This document shows positions 1-7,562 of a stretch of DNA of 10,634 nucleotides, piece after piece. Below the pieces are notes generated by a model that saw nothing but the letters and a program-made list of their open reading frames with translations, had not been told where the DNA came from and did no database searches. Both the position numbers and the translations under genes were made by a program. Position 1 is the first letter of the stretch. Each line of letters begins with the position of its first letter. This DNA is from Bacteroidia bacterium (GTDB taxonomy: Bacteria > Bacteroidota > Bacteroidia > Chitinophagales > Saprospiraceae), in the NCBI GenBank assembly GCA_030431945.1, contig JAUIIF010000096.1, forward strand, positions 1 to 10,634. Reading direction: 5' to 3'.

Positions 1-110
1 CGGACTAAACTTATTCCACCTTTTCCCGGCCGGGAGATAGATATGCAGCATCTTTGTCCTTCTTTTCACGGAGAATTCAACCGAAGACTAATCATTACAA
101 CCGCCTAATT

Positions 111-1157
111 ATGCTTCTGATCGGTGGCTATACCAAACACGATGACCCCCGCAGCCCGCAGGGAAAGGCACGCGGCATTTCCGCCTATGACTTTTTTCCC
201 ACCGATGGTCGGATCCAGTTTTTGGGTTTTGCTCCGGCCATTAATCCCAGCTACCTGCTTTCTGACCGGAAGCGCAGCATCGTTTATGCCGTTTCCGAAC
301 TTTCAAGCGCTGCCGGCGCCCGCATTACGGCCCACAAGGTGCAGCGAAACAAGCGGGGTGCGGTAAATTTTGAATTGCTGAGTGAGGTACCCATTACCGG
401 CGATCACCCGTGCCACCTGAGCTTTGCCGGCCATACCATTCTCGTAGCCAACTACCACAGCGGGCACCTGCACGTCATTGAGCGCAAAGAAGACGGAAGC
501 CTGGGCGGCGTACTGCAAACGGTGGAGCTCAGCTCGCAGGAAGGCCGCCAGGCACACGCCCATGGCACCGTGTACGTACAAAGCAAAAACTGGGTGCTGC
601 TGACGGATCTGGGTGACGATAAACTCAAAGTTTTTGCCCGGGCAGCCGATGGCATACTCACCCATTTGCCGGAGGCGGATGTAGCCTTTCCGGAGGGGGA
701 AGGTCCGCGGCACATTGCCCTCCATCCCGAAGAAAACCTGGCGGTGGTAAACGGCGAACTGCGGGGCCGCGTCCACCTGATCGACCTGAGCGGTGACCGT
801 CCCCTCCGTGCCAACGTCGCCAATGCACTTCCTGAACGTGTCCTGGAAGAGGCAAATGGTGCGGCCATTCGTCTGAGCACCAATGGTAAGATGGTCTACA
901 CCAGCGATCGTGCCTTTAGCGTGGTGACGGTGCTCCGGATCGACGAGCGAAGCAAAAAACTGGTAGTGCGGGATACCTACCCCAGTGGCGGGGAGTCCCC
1001 GCGCGACCTTTCCCTTGCCCCCAGGGGAGAATGGCTGCTGACGGCCAATACCCAGGATTCCACCGTAGGCGTATTCCGCATTGACCCCCGGGGAGGTCTG
1101 GCCCATTATCATACCTTCAGGAAGGTGCCCAGTCCGACGAGCCTGGCCTGGTTGTAA
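111..1157 (+). CDS. lactonase family protein (YbhE/Pgl-type seven-bladed beta-propeller)
   Basis: Predicted 348-residue protein of the 6-phosphogluconolactonase YbhE family (Lactonase, PF10282), which folds as a seven-bladed beta-propeller and in E. coli hydrolyses 6-phosphogluconolactone in the oxidative pentose phosphate pathway. Family signatures seen: an opening LLIGGYT strand, HAHG at residues 149-152, GPRH at 198-201 and SPRD at 296-299, each followed by the repeating 'aVvN', 'vytsd' or 'LLtANtqds.vgvF.id' blade pattern. Length is normal for the family. There is no signal peptide, so it is probably cytoplasmic. I chose the ATG at 111, not the TTG at 54, because the family begins at the LLIGGYT strand and because CATCTTTG at 49-56, a 5/6 match to the Bacteroidota -7 box TAnnTTTG, overlaps that TTG. 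The true substrate cannot be read from sequence; many Bacteroidota copies are not proven to be Pgl. The next gene follows on the same strand after 86 bp containing a weak terminator. Confidence 0.88.
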   Translation: MLLIGGYTKHDDPRSPQGKARGISAYDFFPTDGRIQFLGFAPAINPSYLLSDRKRSIVYAVSELSSAAGARITAHKVQRNKRGAVNFELLSEVPITGDHPCHLSFAGHTILVANYHSGHLHVIERKEDGSLGGVLQTVELSSQEGRQAHAHGTVYVQSKNWVLLTDLGDDKLKVFARAADGILTHLPEADVAFPEGEGPRHIALHPEENLAVVNGELRGRVHLIDLSGDRPLRANVANALPERVLEEANGAAIRLSTNGKMVYTSDRAFSVVTVLRIDERSKKLVVRDTYPSGGESPRDLSLAPRGEWLLTANTQDSTVGVFRIDPRGGLAHYHTFRKVPSPTSLAWL

Positions 1158-1183
1158 GCGGCGGAGCAGCTGCACAGATGTCT

Positions 1184-1209
1184 GGCCGGACAACCGGTTT
1201 TCTTTATTT
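1184..1209 (+). terminator. weak intrinsic terminator candidate after the lactonase gene
   Basis: CCGG (1186-1189), loop ACAA (1190-1193), CCGG (1194-1197), extendable by two G-U pairs (1184-1185 with 1198-1199), then a T-rich tract through 1209. The stem is short, so this is only a candidate. Its position between the two genes also argues that the next gene starts at 1244 and not at 1178. Confidence 0.35.
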
Positions 1210-1243
1210 CCGTTTACTCTACAGCATAAACTTCCTGTCCCCG

Positions 1244-2356
1244 ATGAAACCCCACTGGCTGCTTGGTCTTGCCCTCCTTCCTGCCGCTTACCTGGGCCGT
1301 AAAATTCGTAAAGACCCGCAATTTGGCGCGGACGCCGGTGCGATGCGGTACGTTAAAGAGCAAGGATCCGTTGCCTGGAAAATGGGTGCTTTCCGCAACC
1401 TGGATAAAACCCGTTTGCAGGAAGACCTGGGCAGCTTGTTCGGAGACCTCGTCGGCTACATCAAGGCCAAGCACACCCAGCCTACCCAGCCGCTCCCCGT
1501 GGCCACCGGAGGTGGCCCCTTCCGCCCCGAATCTGACCGGGACTACCTCACCTGGTACGGTCATTCTGCTCTCCGCCTCGAGACTGGCGGGAAGACTATT
1601 TTGCTGGATCCGATGCTCGGGGACTGGGTAGCCCCCGTCCCTTTTCTGGGGCACCGGTTTCCGTACGAAGACTATCGGCCCCTGGCCGATCTGCACGTCA
1701 TTGACCTGATCGTCTATTCTCATGATCATTATGATCACCTAGATTACGATACGCTGCTGGCCATCAAGGACCGGACCAGGGCCTTCCTCTGCCCACTGGG
1801 CCTGGGGGCCCACCTGGAAAAATGGGGAGTTCCCCGGGATAAAATTACCGAGTTGGACTGGTGGCAACAGGCGGATATTGCCGGTTGCCGGTTTACCGCT
1901 ACCCCGGCCCGCCATTTCAGCGGCCGGTCTCCCGGAACCAGGAATAAGTCCCTCTGGGCGGGCTTCCTGATCGAGACGAGCAAATACCGCCTCTATTTTG
2001 GTGGAGACAGCGGCTACGGCCGCCACTTCAAGGAAATTGAGCGCCGGCTGGGTGGACAGTTTGACCTGACCATGCTGGACAGTGGTCAGTATCACGATCG
2101 TTGGAAAAATGTGCACATGCAACCCGAAGAAGCTTTACGGGCCCATCAGGACCTCCGCGGAAAGGTGCTGCTGCCCATTCACTGGGGAGCCTTCAGCCTG
2201 AGCGATCACGCCTGGTTTGATCCGGCAGAAAGGATGCTGCAGGCCGACCAAAACGAATGTGTTATCAGTCCGATGATTGGCCAGCGCTTTAGTCTGGATA
2301 GCCTGGAAGAATGCCGCGAGCGGTGGTGGAAAATCCCTCCAAATCAAACCCCCTAA
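1244..2356 (+). CDS. NAPE-PLD-like MBL-fold metallohydrolase
   Basis: Predicted 370-residue metallo-beta-lactamase-fold hydrolase of the Lactamase_B_2/UlaG superfamily (COG2220). It most resembles N-acyl-phosphatidylethanolamine-hydrolysing phospholipase D. All expected zinc ligands are visible: HDHYDH at residues 160-165 (H160, H162, D164, H165), H224 in the PARHFSGR segment, D255 in GGDSGYG and H313 in PIHWGAF. The flanking WYGHSALRLE, LDPMLGDW, PLGL, ELDWW and PEEALRAH segments also follow the NAPE-PLD layout. The N-terminus (MKPHWLLGLALLPAAYLG) is hydrophobic with basic residues after it, suggesting a membrane anchor or uncleaved signal. I chose ATG 1244 over the upstream frame opening at 1178 because the latter would add a non-conserved 22 residues overlapping a likely terminator. 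The chemistry (metal-dependent phosphodiester or amide hydrolysis) follows from the family; a lipid substrate is inference. It may be transcribed independently of the lactonase. Confidence 0.87.
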   Translation: MKPHWLLGLALLPAAYLGRKIRKDPQFGADAGAMRYVKEQGSVAWKMGAFRNLDKTRLQEDLGSLFGDLVGYIKAKHTQPTQPLPVATGGGPFRPESDRDYLTWYGHSALRLETGGKTILLDPMLGDWVAPVPFLGHRFPYEDYRPLADLHVIDLIVYSHDHYDHLDYDTLLAIKDRTRAFLCPLGLGAHLEKWGVPRDKITELDWWQQADIAGCRFTATPARHFSGRSPGTRNKSLWAGFLIETSKYRLYFGGDSGYGRHFKEIERRLGGQFDLTMLDSGQYHDRWKNVHMQPEEALRAHQDLRGKVLLPIHWGAFSLSDHAWFDPAERMLQADQNECVISPMIGQRFSLDSLEECRERWWKIPPNQTP

Positions 2357-2425
2357 ATTTCCCCCGGCCATCGTGGGTGCTGACATCGTAAAAAGCCTGC
2401 TCACGTGTGCCCCCCCTGGACCCAC

Positions 2426-2458
2426 CCGACGCTAGCTAAGGCGTGGTCTGCGTTTTTT
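2426..2458 (+). terminator. possible terminator downstream of the NAPE-PLD-like gene
   Basis: A short stem (ACGC 2429-2432 with GCGT 2441-2444, extended by CC 2426-2427 with GG 2445-2446 around a bulged G) is followed six bases later by six T at 2453-2458. The bulge and the gap before the T run make it a weak call. The rest of 2357-2553 shows no gene. Confidence 0.28.
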
Positions 2459-2553
2459 CCTCTTCAAAGATTACGCTGGCGGTGCGCAAAATTCCCGACC
2501 CCGCAGGCGCCGCGCCGCTAAACCATTCCGGCTTAGGCATAGTCGGCTAAAGC

Positions 2554-2742
2554 CTACGCTTGACCGCCAACCGTACGCATCAGGCCCATTCCCGTCAGAA
2601 AGAAAATACCACCGATAATCGCCACGCCCCACGGGTTCTGGCCAAAGGCCATGCCCTTATTAAAAATGGCCATTACCCCAACGGCCAGGCCAAGAGCCCC
2701 GACCAGGGTGAATACGATGCCGAGAATTTGCTTGCTTTTCAT
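2554..2742 (-). CDS. small two-helix membrane protein, unknown function
   Basis: A 62-residue protein with a basic start (MKSKQ) and two hydrophobic stretches, roughly residues 5-27 and 36-57, joined by a short polar loop (NKGMAFGQNP). This predicts two transmembrane helices in the inner membrane. Glycines are frequent in both helices (GIVFTLVGALGLAVG; GVAIIGGIFFLTGMG). Small proteins of this type, often DUF3185-like in appearance, are common in Bacteroidota genomes, but I do not recognise a named family with certainty. It lies 66 bp downstream of the truncated cytochrome on the same strand. A -7-like TATCTTCG on the - strand (2758-2765) sits 15 bp upstream of the ATG and suggests its own promoter. 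A short inverted repeat (TAGGC at 2534-2538 with GCCTA at 2552-2556) covers its stop codon, without a T run. Confidence 0.72.
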   Translation of the reverse strand: MKSKQILGIVFTLVGALGLAVGVMAIFNKGMAFGQNPWGVAIIGGIFFLTGMGLMRTVGGQA

Positions 2743-2757
2743 GCCAACTATTTTGCG

Positions 2758-2765
2758 CGAAGATA
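2758..2765 (-). promoter_or_regulatory. candidate -7 box of the small membrane protein gene
   Basis: On the - strand this reads TATCTTCG, a 5/6 match to the Bacteroidota housekeeping -7 element TAnnTTTG, 15 bp before the ATG at 2742. I see no TTG at the expected -33 distance, so the call is weak. Confidence 0.25.
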
Positions 2766-2808
2766 GCGTAAGGCGGGAATATGCTGCAGGGTACCCGAGT
2801 TATTGGCC

Positions 2809-3387
2809 CTAATCGTAAACAGAACGTTCCACCTGCTGCTCGATGGCAGGGATCGTTTGCAAATACCGGAAAATAGCCCCTACCTCTTCATCGGTTAGTT
2901 GTACGTAGGGAATCATGGGAAACACCAGGGCGGTTTCCCCCTCTTTCTCTCCATATTTAACTGCACGGATAAACTGGGCTTCCGTCCAGTTACCGATGCC
3001 GGTCGCTTTATCCGGCGTCAGGTTAGGGGTATTCATTACCCGCCCCTGGTGGTCGAGTGGCTGGTTGCCTCCGGCAAAATACCCCGGGCTGCTTTCCGGT
3101 TCCAGGTAGTTATTGGTTTTAAAATCGGCGGAGTGGCAGGAGAAACAATCCAGGTTGATGGCGAGGTATTTGCCCAGTGCCACCGGGTCTTCTCCGGTGG
3201 GCCGGAGAATTTCTTTGGTCGGCAGGGGGAATGGTTTCCAGGCGACCTGACACAGCAGCTTAGTCAGTAAGGAGGGCTGTGAGGGTACATCCGGGGTAGG
3301 ATCTGCGGCAACCAAAGGATGATCAGACCGCAGGAAGGAGATGACGGCGTCCAGATCGGTATCCGCCATCTGGGGTAATTTGGCCAT
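2809..3387 (-). pseudogene. N-terminally truncated c-type cytochrome (second haem domain only)
   Basis: The open frame encodes 192 residues matching the C-terminal half of a Bacteroidota cytochrome c family that normally has a signal peptide or membrane anchor and two haem domains. Retained: one haem site, CFSCH at residues 81-85 (C81, C84, H85), the N-L-T-P-D-K segment and a likely distal Met in FPMIPY (M158). Residues 1-25 (MAKLPQMADTDLDAVISFLR and onward) match the end of the first haem domain, so the ATG is an internal Met of the ancestral protein. The homology continues a few codons upstream (NAPSC, to 3402) and then meets an in-frame TGA (3403-3405). The first haem domain and export signal are missing. 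Without a signal peptide the product could not reach the periplasmic cytochrome c maturation machinery, so it is probably a pseudogene, though the frame itself is intact. The truncation point abuts an inverted repeat (3406-3491). The family architecture is recalled knowledge, not a search result. Confidence 0.6.
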
Positions 3388-3405
3388 ACAGGATGGGGCA
3401 TTTCA

Positions 3406-3491
3406 TGATACCTCCATTTTTGTGCAGTACCAATCCTCCTGCCTATCCGCCAAACCTGGCTGCGCTTTCCTTCGTAAAAACGGAGGTACCA
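3406..3491. repeat. 86-bp segment bounded by imperfect 16-bp inverted repeats
   Basis: TGATACCTCCATTTTT (3406-3421) is the reverse complement of AAAAACGGAGGTACCA (3476-3491) at 14 of 16 positions, with 54 bp between the arms. The left arm begins directly after the in-frame stop where cytochrome homology ends. It may be a small non-autonomous element remnant or a hairpin-forming leader for gatB; the sequence alone does not decide. The rest of the 3388-3551 interval holds no convincing gene. Confidence 0.45.
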
Positions 3492-3551
3492 AATTCAATT
3501 CTCCGGCCGAATAGCTCCTCCAACTGATCATCCAACCGTAAATTGCGGCCC

Positions 3552-5006
3552 ATGGCTACCACCTATCTCACCACCATTGGCTTAGAAGCCCACGTGCAAC
3601 TTGCGACCGAGAGTAAAGCTTTCTGTGCCGATCGTAATCAATTTGGCGAAGAGCCCAACCGGAACATCAGCATGATCAGCCTGGGGTACCCGGGGACGCT
3701 GCCCATGCTGAACGAACGGCAGGTACGCTTCGCCGTAAAACTGGGCCTGGCCCTGGGGTGCAAGATCAACCGGCGCAGCACTTTTGACCGGAAGAATTAT
3801 TTCTACGCTGACTTGCCCAAAGGGTACCAGATTACCCAGGATGAAAACCCCATTTGCCTGGGGGGTGGGTTACCGATCCGTACTACTCCGTCTGCACCTG
3901 CGGCCGCGCCCAGAATCGTCCAGCTTCACCACATCCACATGGAGGAAGACGCCGGAAAAAGCATCCACGCTGACGGCCAGCCCTTTACCCGCGTTGACCT
4001 GAACCGCGCCGGTACCCCCTTGCTGGAAATTGTGACGGAGCCGGACCTGACCTCTGCCGAAGAAGTCGACGCGTTCATGACCGGCATGCGGCAGCTGGTC
4101 CGCTGGCTGGAGGTAAGCGATGGTAATATGCAGGAGGGGAGCCTGCGCTGTGACGTTAACATCAGCGTCAGACCGGAAGGCCAGGAGGCCTTCGGGACCC
4201 GGTGCGAAGTCAAGAATATGAACTCCATGAAGTTCGCCCGCCAGGCGGTGGCTTACGAAGTCGACCGCCAAATCAAGCTGTTGGAAAACGGAGAAAGCGT
4301 CGTGCAGCAAACCCGGCAATTTGACCCCGTCAGCGGTAAGACCTCCGCCCTGCGGGACAAGGAAGACGCCCATGACTACCGCTACTTCCCCGACCCTGAC
4401 CTCCCGCCCGTCGTACTGACGGAAGCGTTCATCAATGAGGTGCGAGCCGAGATCGGCACCCTGCCCTGGGAGGCTTACGCCGTGCTGACCGAAGAATTCC
4501 GGATCGACCCCGCTGATGCGAGTCAGATCAGCGAAGACCGCCGGCAGTACGAAGCCTTTTTGGCCTACGCAGCGACCTCCCCCGCCCCCACGGACCTGGC
4601 CAAAATCTGGGTCAACCGCCTTAGCCCCTGGCTGCACGATCAGGATTTGGGGCACGACGAAATCCCCCTTACGCCCGACCAGTTTGCCCGGTTCCAGGAA
4701 TTGATCATCGCCGGTGATGTGGCGGCCTCCGTCGCCACCGCCAAACTTCTGCCGGACCTGCTACTTACCCCGGGTGACCCACTGGTGCGAGCCAACAACC
4801 TGGGGCTGATTCAGAATACCGATGCTGATTTTCTTACGGGGTTGGTCGATGCCATTATCGCAGAATTCCCCGCAAAGGTTGCGGCTTACCAAAAAGGTAA
4901 AAAAGGCCTGATGGGCTTCTTTATGGGAGAGGTAATGAAGCGCAGCAAAGGCAGTGCGGGCCCGAAGGAAACCCAGGCCCTACTGCGGGAGAAGCTGGGC
5001 GGGTAA
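3552..5006 (+). CDS. gatB: aspartyl/glutamyl-tRNA(Asn/Gln) amidotransferase subunit B
   Basis: A 484-residue GatB, full length for the family. In the GatCAB complex GatB binds the misacylated tRNA and carries the kinase step: it phosphorylates Glu-tRNA(Gln) or Asp-tRNA(Asn) with ATP before ammonia from GatA amidates it. Visible hallmarks: IGLEAHVQL at 9-17, YADLPKGYQ at 85-93, HMEED at 129-133, D-L-N-R-A-G-T-P-L-L-E-I-V from 149, CEVKNMNS in the catalytic cradle, and the helical YqeY-like tail domain ending in G-F-F-M-G-E-V-M-K and a short C-terminal helix. The ATG at 3552 is chosen over the TTG at 3543 because it sits just before the first conserved strand. gatA and gatC are not in this window, which is usual in Bacteroidota, where the gat genes are often dispersed. 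It ends 35 bp from the convergent TPR gene, with no strong terminator in the gap. Confidence 0.97.
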   Translation: MATTYLTTIGLEAHVQLATESKAFCADRNQFGEEPNRNISMISLGYPGTLPMLNERQVRFAVKLGLALGCKINRRSTFDRKNYFYADLPKGYQITQDENPICLGGGLPIRTTPSAPAAAPRIVQLHHIHMEEDAGKSIHADGQPFTRVDLNRAGTPLLEIVTEPDLTSAEEVDAFMTGMRQLVRWLEVSDGNMQEGSLRCDVNISVRPEGQEAFGTRCEVKNMNSMKFARQAVAYEVDRQIKLLENGESVVQQTRQFDPVSGKTSALRDKEDAHDYRYFPDPDLPPVVLTEAFINEVRAEIGTLPWEAYAVLTEEFRIDPADASQISEDRRQYEAFLAYAATSPAPTDLAKIWVNRLSPWLHDQDLGHDEIPLTPDQFARFQELIIAGDVAASVATAKLLPDLLLTPGDPLVRANNLGLIQNTDADFLTGLVDAIIAEFPAKVAAYQKGKKGLMGFFMGEVMKRSKGSAGPKETQALLREKLGG

Positions 5007-5041
5007 CGCACGGCTACCTTACTGGCTGAAGGGCTGCGCGG

Positions 5042-6538
5042 CTAATAGCGCTCCAGCAAATCCCGCCGGTGGAGCAGGTACGGATCCTCCGGATTATACT
5101 TCAGGCCTTCGGCGACAAATTCGCGGGCGCGCTGGTAATCTTCCATACGGAAGAAGTAGTTGGAGGCCGCGATGAAGGACGTCAGGGTCCAGAGGCTGCG
5201 CTGCTCCCCGATCGGGATATCGAGGAGGGCGCGGCGAAAGCGATTCAGGGCATCAGTTCCACCGTGCAGGTCATCTGCTTCGAAGTGATCCCTTACTTTC
5301 CAGGCAAGTTCCCGCAGCAGGAGGTCCGCAAAGCGATCTTGCTGGCGGATGAAGGGGTAGCGGGCGGCGGCGGCTTCGACGGCCGCGGTGAATTCGGTGC
5401 CGGTGCTGCGGCTGCGCCGCAGGGCGTCAATCACCAGTTCCCCCAGGACGAACTTGATGGCTTCATCATCCGGAGACTGGGCGAAAAGGCTCTCCGCCAG
5501 GCGCTGGGCCAGGTCCATTCTGCCGTTCGTGAAATGATGGCGCAGCAGTCGGTATTGTTGCAGGTCGCGCATATTCTGCGACCAGCCGTCGTGGCCGGCG
5601 GGTGCCCGCTCCAGGTAATCTCCCAGGAGCTCAGCCGCTTCGCCCAGGCGGTTCTCCGCCAGTAACAGGCGCTGCTTTTCGTCAAAGTGCTGCAGGATGG
5701 CCGCGGGCAGGTACTGGTTATCCGGTCGTTCTCCCCACTGCTGGAAAAGGGCCGCAATATCCCCTTCCACCGTTGGCTGGTTGATGGCTTTCAGCTGTAT
5801 TTCCGCGGCTTTACGTAAAACCAGAAAAGCCGGTCGCTCTTCTTTTTGCAGGGCGAGTTCCAGTAATGCGATGGCTTCGGTGTAGGCCTTGTTGCGGTAG
5901 CTCGCCTGTGCCCTCCGGTACAGCAGCAGGGCGGAAAGCTGCCCGAACGACAGCTTCTTTGTTGCTTCGTAGTAATAGCGGCCGTACAACTTTTCCGTCT
6001 GATCAGCACGCAGGTTGGGGAGGTCGTCGACGAGGGTGGCACGGACCAGATCGAGGTAATCCCGACGAAAGGTGGCCTCAGCTTTCTCCTCGTGCTTTTC
6101 GTGGGCGGGGGAAAAGACGACTTCTTTTCTGCTTTCCGGATCCGCCACCAGCCCCACTTCCCAGTGATCGACGAAGCCGTAGTAGTCGACCTCAAAGTAT
6201 TCGTAGGCAAGCGCCGTCAGGACTGCCGCCGTAGCGTCGTTGTACTTACCCGTTCTGAAAGCATCGGCCAGGGTAGCGTTCGTAGCGTACACCCGCAGGT
6301 ACTGGCGCTCCAGGCGGCTTTCGATCCGGCTGATTTTCTTGCGGGTATTTTTGCGGGCCACCTTATCGCCTTCCAGTTCCTGGTAGAGGTGGCTGATCCG
6401 CTGGTAGAGGAATTGTCTTTCGTTGACGGTTGGGGCGTCGTCTCCGGGCAGCAGAAGGCGCAGCCGGCTGGAAAGTTCGTCCGCCCGCAGCGTAGCAGAA
6501 AAGGCACTAAAGAGGAAAAGAATTAGCAACAGGCGCAT
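5042..6538 (-). CDS. secreted TPR protein with a degenerate transglutaminase-like domain
   Basis: A 498-residue protein with a Sec signal peptide (MRLLLILFLFSAFSATLRA, probable cleavage before DELSS) and no lipobox cysteine, so likely periplasmic or secreted. Residues about 45-80 are highly charged and helical. Residues about 88-135 resemble the transglutaminase-like core of a Bacteroidota secreted family: F-R-T-G-K-Y-N then T-A-A-V-L-T-A-L, followed by a His-containing strand HWEVGLVAD (H125, D133). The position where those proteins carry the catalytic Cys (YNC) is Asp101 here, so peptidase or transglutaminase activity is unlikely. TPR-like helical pairs follow, clearest at 203-236 (LLLYRRAQASYRNKAYTEAI) and 453-486 (NYFFRMEDYQRAREF then GLKYNPEDPYLL), with weaker ones between. 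The role is unknown; a scaffold in the cell envelope is a reasonable guess. The start ATG directly precedes the signal peptide. The domain assignment is from pattern memory and is moderate. Confidence 0.8.
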   Translation of the reverse strand: MRLLLILFLFSAFSATLRADELSSRLRLLLPGDDAPTVNERQFLYQRISHLYQELEGDKVARKNTRKKISRIESRLERQYLRVYATNATLADAFRTGKYNDATAAVLTALAYEYFEVDYYGFVDHWEVGLVADPESRKEVVFSPAHEKHEEKAEATFRRDYLDLVRATLVDDLPNLRADQTEKLYGRYYYEATKKLSFGQLSALLLYRRAQASYRNKAYTEAIALLELALQKEERPAFLVLRKAAEIQLKAINQPTVEGDIAALFQQWGERPDNQYLPAAILQHFDEKQRLLLAENRLGEAAELLGDYLERAPAGHDGWSQNMRDLQQYRLLRHHFTNGRMDLAQRLAESLFAQSPDDEAIKFVLGELVIDALRRSRSTGTEFTAAVEAAAARYPFIRQQDRFADLLLRELAWKVRDHFEADDLHGGTDALNRFRRALLDIPIGEQRSLWTLTSFIAASNYFFRMEDYQRAREFVAEGLKYNPEDPYLLHRRDLLERY

Positions 6539-6921
6539 CGAAGGGATCGGGATTAATCTGGTTACAGGATTGAACTAAGCGGTAAGGGAATTGCCGGTTT
6601 CAGCCAGATAACGGCCGGCGGCCACGCTTCCTTCCATCTGGAACACTAAGTACGGTGAAGATACGGAGAGAAACACAGGATTTGGGCAAGGAATCAGCAG
6701 TTCCCCCCTACGAATTCAACGTTGAGACGCAAAAAAGTCGTATTGGTCAACCTTCGGAGCGGGGCTGAACGGGGCCAGAGGGGGCGCGGGCGCAGGTGCC
6801 GGCAAGGGCAATCGGCAGGGTTGGAAAGGAGCAGAGCCGGCGGCCTGTCTCCATCGCTTTGCTCCCTGGGTCTTACCCTGCACCCGCGGCCGCGCCAATT
6901 GCTGCTGCCGGTACCGTTGAG
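6539..6921. other. gene-free interval
   Basis: 383 bp between two - strand genes. Short open frames on both strands here are Pro/Ala- or Arg/Gly-rich and match nothing I recognise, so I regard them as non-coding. It contains a GC-rich block with CGCGGCCGCG near 6885 and the inverted repeat GCTAC-TG-GTAGC over the DinB-like stop codon (6921-6932). I see no terminator with a T run, no tRNA and no clear promoter for the TPR gene. Confidence 0.55.
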
Positions 6922-7437
6922 CTACTGGTAGCGTTCCCGGTACAATTTGGCGTGGTGGTAGACGTGCCCGCTGATGATGAACCCAAGTGCTCGCACGGAA
7001 GCGCCGCCACCGCTCATCGTGCCGACGCGGAGCATATCCTCTTCGGTAAAGCTTCTGAAAAGAGCAATGGTGGAGGCACGGACCAGTCGGAATTCCTCGA
7101 TCATATCCAGAAAGCGACGGTCAGAGACATCCGCGATCGCGGCGTAGTCATCTTGCTGGAAGCCGGGCAGTGCGGTAGTATCTCCCCGGCCAATGCGGAG
7201 TGCCCGGTAAGCGAAGATTCGTTCCGTATCGATGATGTGCTGCAAACACTGGGCGATCGTCCATTTTCCTTCCGCGTAGGCATAATCCGTCCGGTCCTCC
7301 GTTACGTGGGTGAGGTACTCCAGCAGCTGTGCCTCACTCTCATCGAGGGCAGACCAGAGGCTGAGGGTGCCGACATTATTGATGTAGTTGGCGTAGAATT
7401 CTTGGTATTCTGCTGGTTGGAGGTCAGTAATGCGCAT
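6922..7437 (-). CDS. DinB-like (DfsB/BstA superfamily) metal-binding protein
   Basis: A 171-residue protein of the DinB/YfiT-like four-helix-bundle superfamily, whose members bind a divalent metal through three histidines and include thiol (bacillithiol or mycothiol) transferases. Seen here: G-K-W-T-I then QHIIDTERIFAYRALR with H67, an LPGF-D-Y segment in the middle, and the C-terminal VRALGFIISGHVYHHAKL with H158 and H161/H162, giving the three-histidine set. Length fits the family. No signal peptide, so cytoplasmic. ATG 7437 is preferred over the frame opening at 7488 because conserved sequence begins at MRITDLQP and because a plausible promoter (7461-7488) overlaps the longer version. The substrate is unknown. 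It is divergent to the sugar isomerase gene, with 226 bp between starts. Confidence 0.87.
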   Translation of the reverse strand: MRITDLQPAEYQEFYANYINNVGTLSLWSALDESEAQLLEYLTHVTEDRTDYAYAEGKWTIAQCLQHIIDTERIFAYRALRIGRGDTTALPGFQQDDYAAIADVSDRRFLDMIEEFRLVRASTIALFRSFTEEDMLRVGTMSGGGASVRALGFIISGHVYHHAKLYRERYQ

Positions 7438-7460
7438 AAAAAAGTAATCATTTGGAATGA

Positions 7461-7488
7461 CGAAGGTAAAGAAACCGGCGTTTGGCAA
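7461..7488 (-). promoter_or_regulatory. candidate sigma-ABfr-type promoter of the DinB-like gene
   Basis: On the - strand, TTG (7488-7486), a 17-bp spacer and TACCTTCG (7468-7461) match the Bacteroidota -33 TTG / -7 TAnnTTTG arrangement (5/6 in the -7 box). It would give a short leader before the ATG at 7437. The motif TTACCTT occurs three times in this leader (minus strand, within about 7461-7525), so the choice of the active copy is uncertain. Confidence 0.4.
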
Positions 7489-7562
7489 CGCAAGGTAAAC
7501 AGGATAACGTCACAATTAAGGTAAGGCAAATATCCTGACTTGCTCAGCAATTGTAATAGCCC

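Noticed and set aside
25..34. Palindrome CCCGGCCGGG near the left edge
   Set aside because: It has no loop for a stable hairpin and no T run on the proper side, so it is not a terminator; it may be chance in GC-rich DNA.
303..1193. Long minus-strand open frame (296 codons) opposite the lactonase
   Set aside because: It lies almost wholly antisense to a clear lactonase gene and shows no family features; long antisense frames are expected in GC-rich coding DNA.
3443..3553. 36-codon minus-strand frame with ATG overlapping the gatB start (MGRNLRLDDQLEELFGRR and onward)
   Set aside because: Its composition looks protein-like, but it is very short, matches no known family and shares the palindromic CCATGG with gatB; not enough to call a gene.
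6716..6898. 60-codon Pro/Ala-rich minus-strand frame in the gene-free interval
   Set aside because: Low-complexity translation of GC-rich DNA with no recognisable motif.
6796..7524. Plus-strand open frame (242 codons) opposite the DinB-like gene
   Set aside because: The minus strand encodes a well-supported DinB-like protein with its three histidines; this frame has no recognisable domain.
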